A DNA stretch of 8,107 nt from Microbacteriaceae bacterium (GCA_026785785.1 JAJAZI010000373.1:1-8107); one strand, 5' to 3'. Counted from the first letter of the stretch, positions 1 through 5,472 are shown. Translations and numbers: made by a program. Notes: a model not told the origin generated them from the sequence alone.

Positions 1-1
1 G

Positions 2-397
2 CGCGGTGATGCCCGTCGGCGTCTCGGCGATGCTCTCGCGGCCGCCAGCGGGGCAACGGGTACGGCGGCGGAGAAGATCGCGGCGAAGCCGTTGCGCGCC
101 GAGCTGCTGCTCGCGATCGTCGAGTGCATCCGCCCGAGCCCCAAGGTCGCGCCGTGGGAGCAGGGGGCGACGGCGGCCGGGATCGGCCACCTGCTCTCCC
201 TCCTGCTCGACGAGGCCGGCTGGGGCGTCATGTGGCGCACCGGACTGCTGACCCGCAGCGAGGACGTTCGCCGCGCCCACCGCCTGGCCGACAATGAGCA
301 ACTGCTCGGCTGGCTCTACGTCGGCGGCATCCCCGACGAGCCGAACGAGGCCCCGAAGCCGCGGGTCGACCCGCGGGAGTTCCTCAGCACGCTGTGA
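2..397 (+). CDS. Nitroreductase family protein, 3' part only
   Basis: This is the C-terminal 131 residues of a protein whose start lies left of the window. The frame is open from base 2 and ends at TGA 395-397. The translation contains KPLRAELLLAIVE, then KVAPWEQGATAAGIGHLL, then GWGVMWRTG, and near the end NEQLLGWLYVG. This order of motifs is typical of the C-terminal half of FMN-dependent nitroreductases of the YdjA-like type: a hydrophobic strand, the 'WEQ...A' helix, the G-x-G/M-W-R-T-G turn near the flavin, and the closing 'E.LLGWLYVG' strand. Such enzymes reduce nitro or quinone compounds with NAD(P)H in the cytoplasm; the substrate cannot be read from the sequence. The last 16 residues (PNEAPKPRVDPREFLS) are a Pro/charged tail common in this family. 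The tRNA gene follows 48 bp downstream on the same strand. The family call is fairly secure; the specific function is unknown. Confidence 0.82.
   Translation, partial: RGDARRRLGDALAAASGATGTAAEKIAAKPLRAELLLAIVECIRPSPKVAPWEQGATAAGIGHLLSLLLDEAGWGVMWRTGLLTRSEDVRRAHRLADNEQLLGWLYVGGIPDEPNEAPKPRVDPREFLSTL
359..376. repeat. 18-bp perfect palindrome inside the nitroreductase 3' end
   Basis: CCGCGGGTCGACCCGCGG is a perfect inverted repeat with no spacer, ending 21 bp before the stop codon. It encodes PRVDPR. It may simply reflect GC-rich codon choice for a Pro/Arg-rich tail, or it could be a protein-binding site. As RNA it could form a stem only by opening the centre. No T-run follows, so a classic terminator is unlikely. 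Confidence 0.5.
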
Positions 398-426
398 CCG
401 TCAGCGGGAGCCACCCCGGTCCCGGC

Positions 427-432
427 TAACAT
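427..432 (+). promoter_or_regulatory. Possible -10 element for the tRNA-Thr gene
   Basis: TAACAT fits the TAnnnT pattern of an actinobacterial -10 element and ends 13 bp before the first base of the tRNA, a plausible distance for a short 5' leader. I see no convincing TTGACA-like -35 box 16-18 bp upstream, so the site is tentative. Confidence 0.3.
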
Positions 433-445
433 AAGGAGCGCATTC

Positions 446-519
446 GCCCCCTTAGCTCAGTTGGCCAGAGCACCGCTCTTGTAAAGCGGGGGTCGTCGGT
501 TCGAATCCGACAGGGGGCT
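446..519 (+). tRNA. tRNA-Thr, anticodon UGU
   Basis: The full cloverleaf can be drawn. The acceptor stem is GCCCCCT (446-452) with AGGGGGC (512-518). The D stem is GCTC (455-458) with GAGC (468-471). The anticodon stem is CCGCT (473-477) with AGCGG (485-489), and its loop CTTGTAA places anticodon TGT at 480-482, which reads ACA (Thr). The variable loop is GGGTC. The T stem is GTCGG (495-499) with CCGAC (507-511), and its loop is TTCGAAT. The discriminator base is T519. The next bases are CCG, so the CCA tail is not encoded and must be added by tRNA nucleotidyltransferase, as is common in actinobacteria. All stems pair without mismatch. Confidence 0.97.
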
Positions 520-554
520 CCGTAGTTTGCTGTTCGAGTAGGGCGCCAGGTCGT

Positions 555-587
555 AGATCGAGACCTCGATCTGCTTAGGTGAAGCAG
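555..587. terminator. Two overlapping small palindromes downstream of the tRNA, possible weak terminator
   Basis: AGATCGAG (555-562) and CTCGATCT (565-572) are exact inverted copies two bases apart. Sharing their last two bases, CTGCTT (571-576) and AAGCAG (582-587) form a second perfect 6-bp stem with a 5-nt loop. The region lies between the plus-strand tRNA and the 3' end of the minus-strand DsbA-like gene, where transcripts converge. The only T-rich stretch is a short TCGTTTCTC after the second stem, so intrinsic termination would be weak. The assignment is inferred from position and structure. Confidence 0.35.
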
Positions 588-593
588 GACTCG

Positions 594-615
594 TTTCTCA
601 CAGCTTTCTCACGGC
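594..615. repeat. Two tandem copies of an 11-bp repeat (TTTCTCACRGC)
   Basis: TTTCTCACAGC (594-604) is followed directly by TTTCTCACGGC (605-615), differing at one base. A further CTCACGG core occurs at 622-628. An 11-bp period puts both copies on the same face of the helix, as in direct-repeat sites bound by OmpR/PhoB-type response regulators. The pair sits just beyond the 3' end of the minus-strand DsbA-like gene and has no plus-strand gene after it, so a regulatory role is not established. Confidence 0.6.
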
Positions 616-635
616 GACGCGCTCACGGGGTGACG

Positions 636-1541
636 TTACGGTGCGGGAGAGGGCGAGCCCGACGACTTCTCCGAGAACGCGGCACCGTCGGCCTCGGCGA
701 TGAACTGCGCGAACGCGGTCGCATCGTTCGGGACGCCCGTGTACCGCACGCCGTTCACCAGCACGGTCGGAGTGCCGAACTGGCCCTGCTCGTTGAGCAG
801 GTCGGGGTTGCTGACAGCTCGCTCGGTCACGGACGCGGTCCAGCTCTCGAATCGGCCCTCCTCGATGCAGTCCGCGACGCGCGACGGCTGCGCGACACCG
901 GCATCCCGAGCGAGCTCGATGAGCTGCGCGTCGTCGAGGCCGGCGGTCTGCTCCTCCGGCTGGTTCTTGAACAGAGCCGTGTTGAAGGCGAGGAAGTCCT
1001 CGGGAACGTAATTCGCGACGCATCCGGCGGCATTCATCGATCGACTCGAGTAGCGGGAGCCGAGCGAGGCACGGTCGAGAATCGCGACGGGGTGGATCTC
1101 GAGGGTCGCCGCCCCCTGCTCCACGAGGGTGTTGATCTGCTCGTTGTTGGTTTCATCGAAGATCGCGCACACCGGGCACTGGTAATCCACCCAGATCTGG
1201 ATTGCGAGAGCCTCGCTCTCCGGGGCGGGGGTGCTGGCAATCGGTTCCGCCCCGGCGTCGAGCGCTGAGGTCCTCTCGACCTCGAAGCTCTCACCGATGA
1301 GCACGCCGTCGCTAGCCATGTTCAGCGGGCCGGATGCCGGGGGCTTGATCGAGTTGATGATGACCAGAGTGACCGTTGCAACAATCGCCAGAGAGACGAG
1401 GATGAGGCCACCCTGAAGGATCAGCCGTCCGCGGCGTTCCTTCTTCTTCTGCGTCTCCCGCAGCGTCTTAGCCTTCTCCCGTGCGGCCGCGCGCCTCTGG
1501 TTCTTGCTCAGCTGGCCTTCGCCGGTGCCGTCGTTTGTCAT
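636..1541 (-). CDS. Membrane-anchored DsbA/thioredoxin-fold protein (CPVC active site)
   Basis: A 301-residue protein with the layout of actinobacterial DsbA-like disulfide oxidoreductases. A hydrophilic, strongly basic N-terminus (residues 1-39, rich in K, R and Q) is followed by one membrane segment at about 40-62 and a Pro/Ser/Ala linker. The thioredoxin-like domain follows from about 110, opening with IQIWVDYQCPVC, so the catalytic pair is C122/C125. GTPTV at 256-260 supplies the cis-proline (P258) facing the active site. The basic side stays in the cytoplasm and the domain outside, where it would form or reshuffle disulfides in secreted proteins. Two more cysteines, C174 and C225, fall in the helical insertion and may form a structural disulfide. 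The start ATG has GGTGAGGG three bases upstream; the next in-frame Met (75) would remove the membrane anchor. It is divergent from the ABC ATPase gene. Its partner proteins and redox direction cannot be read from sequence. Confidence 0.88.
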   Translation of the reverse strand: MTNDGTGEGQLSKNQRRAAAREKAKTLRETQKKKERRGRLILQGGLILVSLAIVATVTLVIINSIKPPASGPLNMASDGVLIGESFEVERTSALDAGAEPIASTPAPESEALAIQIWVDYQCPVCAIFDETNNEQINTLVEQGAATLEIHPVAILDRASLGSRYSSRSMNAAGCVANYVPEDFLAFNTALFKNQPEEQTAGLDDAQLIELARDAGVAQPSRVADCIEEGRFESWTASVTERAVSNPDLLNEQGQFGTPTVLVNGVRYTGVPNDATAFAQFIAEADGAAFSEKSSGSPSPAP

Positions 1542-1625
1542 TAACCCTCACCTTGAAACCGGAGAACTGCCGCCCCAGCCTAACCACCCCAACTGGGAGC
1601 GACCTACCCCCGTTCGGGCAATCCC

Positions 1626-1634
1626 TGCCATAAT
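1626..1634 (+). promoter_or_regulatory. Extended -10 promoter candidate for the ABC ATPase gene
   Basis: TGCCATAAT combines the TGn extension with CATAAT, one mismatch from TATAAT. It is the best promoter-like word in the 197-bp divergent region, in an otherwise GC-rich context. No clear -35 box lies 16-18 bp upstream, which an extended -10 can tolerate. Transcription would start near 1641 and give a leader of about 100 nt before the ATG at 1739. Confidence 0.45.
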
Positions 1635-1702
1635 GGCGTTGCGGAGCGCTGTTGCTCGCGCCGGGATGCCACGTCGTCCCACATCCATTCACGAAGGATC
1701 GT

Positions 1703-1728
1703 CCGGCACGTACCTGCCGGTGAAGGAG
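1703..1728 (+). promoter_or_regulatory. Leader hairpin abutting the ribosome binding site of the ABC ATPase gene
   Basis: CCGGCA (1703-1708) and TGCCGG (1715-1720) form a perfect 6-bp stem with a 6-nt loop. It ends two bases before AAGGAG (1723-1728), a good Shine-Dalgarno sequence 10 bases from the ATG. The hairpin could tune ribosome access, or as DNA be a small operator. The ribosome binding site is well supported; the regulatory meaning of the hairpin is inference. Confidence 0.45.
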
Positions 1729-1738
1729 AAGAACAACC

Positions 1739-2833
1739 ATGGCCACAGTCACTTTTGACAAGGCAACTCGCCTCTACCCGGGGTCAACCATTCCGGCGGT
1801 AGACGCCCTCGACCTCTCGGTCGCCGACGGCGAGTTCCTGGTCCTCGTCGGACCGTCTGGCTGTGGCAAGTCCACCTCGCTCCGGATGCTCGCCGGACTC
1901 GAAGAGGTCAACGACGGACGCATCCTGATCGGCGATCGCGACGTCACGGACGTCCCGCCGAAGGACCGTGATATTGCCATGGTCTTCCAGAACTACGCGC
2001 TCTACCCGCACATGACCGTCGCCGAGAACATGGGCTTCGCGCTCAAGATCGCCGGCGTCAACAAGGATGAGCGCGCCAAACGCGTTCTCGAGGCCGCGAA
2101 GCTGCTCGACCTCGAGCCGTACCTCGGCCGCAAGCCGAAGGCGCTCTCCGGTGGCCAGCGCCAGCGCGTTGCCATGGGCCGCGCGATCGTGCGCCAGCCG
2201 CAGGTGTTCCTCATGGACGAGCCGCTGTCGAACCTCGACGCCAAGCTCCGTGTGCAGACTCGCACGCAGATCGCGTCGCTCCAGCGCCGCCTCGGCGTCA
2301 CTACGGTCTACGTGACCCACGACCAGACCGAGGCACTCACCATGGGCGACCGCATCGCGGTTCTCAAGGACGGCATCCTGCAGCAGGTCGGAACGCCCCG
2401 CGACCTGTACGAAAAGCCCAACAACGTCTTCGTTGCTGGCTTCATCGGCTCGCCCGCGATGAACCTTTTCGAGGCGAACATCGTCGAGACCGGCATCGCG
2501 TTCGGAACGGCGATCGCTCCCGTCGAGCGCGAGGTGCTTCAGGCGAGCACCGGCAAGAAGGCCACGATCGGCGTCCGCCCCGAAGACATTTCGGTGTCGA
2601 CGTCGGGCGAGGGCCTCTCGGTCGAGGTCGACCTGGTCGAAGAGCTTGGCGCCGATGGCTACCTCTACGGCCACACGGACATCGAGGGAAGCCGCGTCGA
2701 CATCGTCGCGCGCGTCGACGGCCGCATCCACCCGCTTGCCGGCGACACTGTCTTCATCACCCCGGAGCCCAAGCACATCCACGTCTTCGACGTGGAGTCG
2801 GGCCTGCGCCTGAACAAGCAGATCACCGCCTAG
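1739..2833 (+). CDS. Sugar ABC importer ATPase, MsiK/UgpC/MalK type
   Basis: A 364-residue ATPase subunit of carbohydrate ABC importers (CUT1 type) that powers uptake by docking on membrane permeases at the inner face of the membrane. The nucleotide-binding domain shows, in order, Walker A GPSGCGKST (38-46), Q-loop Q84 in MVFQNYALYPHMTV, signature LSGGQ (136-140), Walker B VFLMDEP with catalytic E161, D-loop SNLDAKL, and switch H194 in VTHDQTEAL. The C-terminal OB/TOBE region starts near 240 and includes IGVRPEDI (277-284), typical of MalK-like proteins, and the length is normal for the family. No permease or sugar-binding protein gene is nearby, so this is an orphan ATPase. In Streptomyces the similar MsiK serves several sugar importers, and the same is a reasonable inference here. 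A good ribosome binding site (AAGGAG) supports the start. A glycerol-3-phosphate-type (UgpC) role is possible; the substrate cannot be decided. Confidence 0.93.
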   Translation: MATVTFDKATRLYPGSTIPAVDALDLSVADGEFLVLVGPSGCGKSTSLRMLAGLEEVNDGRILIGDRDVTDVPPKDRDIAMVFQNYALYPHMTVAENMGFALKIAGVNKDERAKRVLEAAKLLDLEPYLGRKPKALSGGQRQRVAMGRAIVRQPQVFLMDEPLSNLDAKLRVQTRTQIASLQRRLGVTTVYVTHDQTEALTMGDRIAVLKDGILQQVGTPRDLYEKPNNVFVAGFIGSPAMNLFEANIVETGIAFGTAIAPVEREVLQASTGKKATIGVRPEDISVSTSGEGLSVEVDLVEELGADGYLYGHTDIEGSRVDIVARVDGRIHPLAGDTVFITPEPKHIHVFDVESGLRLNKQITA

Positions 2834-2852
2834 CATCGCAGAACCGCCCCGT

Positions 2853-2896
2853 CGAGCCTGTCGAGATCTTCTGTACCTGAGATCTCGGCAGGCTCG
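2853..2896. repeat. 17-bp-stem intergenic palindrome, REP-like; possible terminator
   Basis: The arms are 2853-2869 (starting CGAGCCTGTCGAG) and 2880-2896 (ending CGGCAGGCTCG). They are inverted copies over 17 bp with one T/G difference that would be a G-U wobble in RNA, around a 10-nt loop. The element starts 20 bp after the ABC ATPase stop and ends 37 bp before the DUF4032 start. The GAGCCTGTCGAG core resembles short palindromes I recall being scattered between genes in Microbacteriaceae and related actinobacteria, so a REP-like identity is likely. Its stability would allow termination or mRNA 3'-end protection, but no U-run follows. Confidence 0.75.
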
Positions 2897-2933
2897 CCTT
2901 CGTTCGGCCCCTCAACTCAGTCAGGATCATTCC

Positions 2934-4211
2934 ATGAGCGGCTCGCTCAACATCACGTCGGCCATCGTCGACCCCGCACTGCTCGACCTGCCTTGGAACC
3001 GTCCGCTCGACACCTGGCCCGACGACAGCATTGCCGCGCTGCCCAAGGGGATCTCTCGGCACCTCGTGCGCTTCGTGCACCTGAGCGGCTATGTCATCGC
3101 CATCAAGGAGACGTCGGGCGAACTCGCCCGCCGCGAGTACGAGATGCTTCGACGCCTGCAGCGTCTTGATGTGCCATGCGTCGACCCGATCGCGGTCATC
3201 ACGAACCGCACCGACGACGACGACGAACCCCTCGAGGCCGTGCTCGTCACCCGCCACCTCAAGTTCTCGCTCCCCTACCGGGCCCTCTACTCCCAGCGCC
3301 TGCGCGACGACACGGCCACGCGCCTGGTCGACGCTCTTGCCGTGCTGCTCGTGCGGCTGCACATGATCGGCTTCTTCTGGGGCGACGTGTCACTCTCGAA
3401 CACCCTCTTCCGTCGCGACGCCGGCGCGTTCGCCGCGTATCTCGTCGACGCCGAAACGGGGCAGCTCTACAACGGGCTGTCGAACGGACAGCGGGAGAAC
3501 GACCTCGAGATCGCCCGCGTCAACATCGCCGGTGAACTGCTCGACCTTGCCGCGGGCGGACGCACCGACGAGTCCCTCGACCCGGTCGAGGTGAGCGACG
3601 GGATCGTCGCCGCGTACCGCAGCCTCTGGACGGAGCTCACCGGATCGGAGTCGTTTGCGTCCTCCGAGCGCTGGCGCATCAGCCAGCGCGTCGAGCGCCT
3701 CAACGACCTCGGCTTCGATATCGAGGAGCTCGCGATCAAGACGGATGACACCGGCACGCAGGTGCGGATTCAGCCGAAGGTCGTCGACGCGGGGCACCAC
3801 TCCCGGCGCCTGCTGCGGCTCACCGGGCTCGATGCGCAGGAGAACCAGGCCAGGCGGCTGCTCAACGACCTCGACTCCTACGCCGCGACGCTCACCGGCA
3901 AGGACCTCGACGAGGAGATGGTCGCGCACGAGTGGCTCGCGACGGTGTTCGAGCCGGTCGTGCGCGCGGTCCCGAGGGATCTCAAGGGGCGCCTCGAGCC
4001 GGCGGAGATGTATCACCAGATGCTCGAGCACCGCTGGTACCTGTCACAGAACGAGAGTCGCGACGTGCCCCTCGCGGAGGCGGTCGGCTCGTACATCGAG
4101 AACGTGCTGCGGTTCCGCCGCGACGAGGCGACCATGATCGATCCCGTCACGGGAACCCTCACACTTCCCGTCGAGGTCATCGACGAGGACGACTGGCGCG
4201 CGAGGGTCTAA
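2934..4211 (+). CDS. DUF4032 family kinase-like protein
   Basis: A 425-residue cytoplasmic protein without signal peptide or membrane segment, resembling the DUF4032 family conserved in actinobacteria. The N-terminal half carries kinase-fold signs. VIAIKET (54-60) suits an ATP-binding lysine (K58), with a glutamate-bearing helix following (ELARREYEMLRRL). GFFWGDVSLSNTLFR (146-160) matches the catalytic loop of kinase/phosphotransferase-like proteins (D151, N156), and LVDAET (170-175) sits where the metal-binding aspartate (D172) of the DFG motif is expected. In the loop, tryptophan precedes GD where many such kinases have histidine. The C-terminal half (about 240-425) is charged and helical and probably the DUF-specific part. 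The ATG has AGGA seven bases upstream. The gene follows the sugar ATPase by 100 bp with a strong hairpin between, so co-transcription is uncertain. Substrate and function are unknown to me; small-molecule or lipid phosphotransfer is only an inference from the motifs. Confidence 0.8.
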   Translation: MSGSLNITSAIVDPALLDLPWNRPLDTWPDDSIAALPKGISRHLVRFVHLSGYVIAIKETSGELARREYEMLRRLQRLDVPCVDPIAVITNRTDDDDEPLEAVLVTRHLKFSLPYRALYSQRLRDDTATRLVDALAVLLVRLHMIGFFWGDVSLSNTLFRRDAGAFAAYLVDAETGQLYNGLSNGQRENDLEIARVNIAGELLDLAAGGRTDESLDPVEVSDGIVAAYRSLWTELTGSESFASSERWRISQRVERLNDLGFDIEELAIKTDDTGTQVRIQPKVVDAGHHSRRLLRLTGLDAQENQARRLLNDLDSYAATLTGKDLDEEMVAHEWLATVFEPVVRAVPRDLKGRLEPAEMYHQMLEHRWYLSQNESRDVPLAEAVGSYIENVLRFRRDEATMIDPVTGTLTLPVEVIDEDDWRARV

Positions 4212-4220
4212 CCCGCCGCT

Positions 4221-4278
4221 GCTTCACGATTCGCGCCGGCAGCTTTCACTATTCAGACCGGTCGCTTTCATCATTCAG
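4221..4278. repeat. Three degenerate direct repeats with 21-22 bp period
   Basis: GCTTCACGATTCG begins at 4221, GCTTTCACTATTCAG at 4242 and GCTTTCATCATTCAG at 4264. Copies 2 and 3 are identical except for a swapped CT/TC pair. Copies 1 and 2 also share a CCGG towards the end of the unit. The array begins 9 bp after the DUF4032 stop and forms the left side of the larger inverted-repeat element. Two helical turns per unit would suit protein binding, but no function is known. Confidence 0.6.
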
Positions 4279-4425
4279 GAGTGACCGGGCGGCCAGCCGC
4301 GGCACCTGCGGCCAGAAGCCTCCCCACCGACAGAAAATGCGCCAAACCACTCGCGTGACGCATTTCGCGAGGCTGGCGGCCCCATCGACGTCACACCAGC
4401 CGCCAGACTCCTGAATAGTGAAAGC
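4242..4425. repeat. Nested inverted-repeat element between converging genes
   Basis: GCTTTCACTATTCAG (4242-4256) is repeated exactly in inverted form at 4411-4425. The neighbouring copy at 4264 pairs with the same right arm over about 18 bp with two mismatches, including the adjoining GGAG/CTCC. Inside lie smaller stems nested in register: AGCCTC (4317-4322) with GAGGCT (4369-4374), and AAATGCG (4335-4341) with CGCATTT (4359-4365). Local alternatives are GCCGC/GCGGC (4296-4312) and CTCGCG/CGCGAG (4350-4371). The whole 184-bp unit could fold as one long imperfect hairpin. It carries no credible gene and fills the convergent gap between the DUF4032 and rlmB-type genes, ending 18 bp from the latter's stop. 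It may terminate transcription in both directions. Its architecture also fits a MITE-like dispersed element, although I see no clear target-site duplication. Confidence 0.7.
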
Positions 4426-4443
4426 CCAGGAGTGCTGGTGGCG

Positions 4444-5472
4444 CTATTTCTTCTTGGCCCGCAGCTTCGAGATCTCGTACAGCGTGACGGATGCCGCGAT
4501 ACCCGCGTTGAGCGACTCGGTCGACGAGTTGATCGGGATCGACACGATCGCATCGCAGGTCTCGGTCACGAGGCGCGACAGGCCCTTGCCCTCGCTGCCG
4601 ACGACGATCACGAGCGGCTCCTTCGCCCAGGTCAGCCCGGGCAGCTCCACGTCACCCCCGCCGTCGAGACCGAGCACGAACACGCCGCGCTCCTTGAGCG
4701 CCTTCAGCGTCTGGGTGAGGTTCGCGGCCATCGCGACGGGCGTGCGTGCGGCGGCGCCGGCGGAGGTCTTCCACGCGGATGCCGTGAGCCCGACCGACCG
4801 GCGCTGGGGCACGATGACACCCTGGCCGCCGAAGGCCGCGACGGACCGGATGATCGCGCCGAGGTTGCGCGGGTCGGTGATGCCGTCGAGGGCGACGAAC
4901 AGCGGCACCTGGCCGCGGGAGATGACCTTGTCGAGCAGCTCGATGGGGTGCGCGTACTCGTACGGAGGCACCTTCAGGGCGACGCCCTGGTGCACTGAGT
5001 CGAAGCCCGCGAGGCGGTCGAGTTCCGGGCGCATGACCTCGAGGATCGGCAGCCCCCGCTTCGTAGCGAGGTTGAGGATCTCCTTGACCCGGTCGTCCAC
5101 CTCGATGCGCGTCGCGACGTAGAGGGTGGATGCGGGGATGTTCGCGCGTAGCGCCTCGACGACCGAGTTGCGGCCGGTAACGACCTCGATATCCGCGGCC
5201 ACTCCCGAGGAGCCGGCCGGCTTGCCTCGACGCTGCTGCGGGCGTTGGCTGTTGTCGTTACGCGGGGCTCCGCCCGAGCGCCCGCCGGCGCCGACGAAGC
5301 GCTCCTGGGCCGCCTTGCGCTTGCCCGCGGGGTGGTACGGCCGATCCTCGGCCTTCGGGGTGGGCTTCTTGCCCTCGAGCGCCTGGCGCCCCTGGCCGCC
5401 CGAGCCGACCTGCGGGCCCTTACGGGTCTTGCGTACTGCTCCGGCGCGTGGCTTGTTGCCGCTGCTCTTCAT
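4444..5472 (-). CDS. rlmB: 23S rRNA (guanosine-2'-O-)-methyltransferase RlmB-like (SpoU/TrmH family)
   Basis: A 342-residue SPOUT-class methyltransferase. Family members with this layout methylate the 2'-OH of a guanosine in 23S rRNA (G2251 in E. coli) using S-adenosylmethionine. After a linker come an RNA-binding substrate domain beginning VVTGRNSVVEALRA (97-110) and the HQG motif (161-163). The catalytic knot follows with motif 1 LDGITDPRNLGAIIRS (195-210; N203 and R209 are likely catalytic residues), motif 2 VVGSEGKGLSR (290-300), and motif 3 IPINSSTESLNAGIAASV (312-329), which builds the trefoil knot and the cofactor pocket. The first 92 residues are a disordered, Lys/Arg/Gly/Pro/Gln-rich extension absent from E. 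coli RlmB, a common actinobacterial feature that probably helps RNA binding. The ATG overlaps the cysS stop (TAATG) and has GGAG nine bases upstream inside cysS, so translation is probably coupled. TrmH-family specificity is hard to assign exactly, and a tRNA target is a less likely alternative. Confidence 0.9.
   Translation of the reverse strand: MKSSGNKPRAGAVRKTRKGPQVGSGGQGRQALEGKKPTPKAEDRPYHPAGKRKAAQERFVGAGGRSGGAPRNDNSQRPQQRRGKPAGSSGVAADIEVVTGRNSVVEALRANIPASTLYVATRIEVDDRVKEILNLATKRGLPILEVMRPELDRLAGFDSVHQGVALKVPPYEYAHPIELLDKVISRGQVPLFVALDGITDPRNLGAIIRSVAAFGGQGVIVPQRRSVGLTASAWKTSAGAAARTPVAMAANLTQTLKALKERGVFVLGLDGGGDVELPGLTWAKEPLVIVVGSEGKGLSRLVTETCDAIVSIPINSSTESLNAGIAASVTLYEISKLRAKKK

Noticed and set aside
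6..251. An 81-codon open frame starting GTGATG at the left edge
   Set aside because: Its translation is an Arg/Ser/Ala run typical of a shifted frame. The frame starting at base 2 gives a clear nitroreductase C-terminus.
446..635. tRNA gene as attachment site of an integrated element
   Set aside because: No integrase gene, no repeated tRNA 3' end and only housekeeping-type genes follow in this window, so integration is not supported.
579..1268. A 229-codon plus-strand open frame opposite the DsbA-like gene
   Set aside because: Arg/Gly/Leu-rich translation without motifs and no ribosome binding site; it overlaps a well-supported thioredoxin-fold gene.
1574..1585. TAGGCT on the minus strand as a -10 box for the DsbA-like gene
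   Set aside because: It fits TAnnnT, but I found no acceptable -35 box at the proper distance and the word is too weak to list.
1504..1758. Small open frames crossing the divergent intergenic region on both strands
   Set aside because: They overlap the starts of both flanking genes, lack ribosome binding sites and motifs, and the region is better explained as promoter and leader sequence.
1784..2836. A 350-codon open frame on the minus strand opposite the ABC ATPase gene
   Set aside because: It mirrors the codon structure of the high-GC gene on the plus strand, has a composition dominated by V, D, R, L and E, and shows no family motif. The plus-strand ATPase has every expected motif.
4212..4443. 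Possible small gene inside the convergent gap
   Set aside because: The only frames present extend from shifted readings of neighbouring genes; the repeats and nested stems explain the sequence better.
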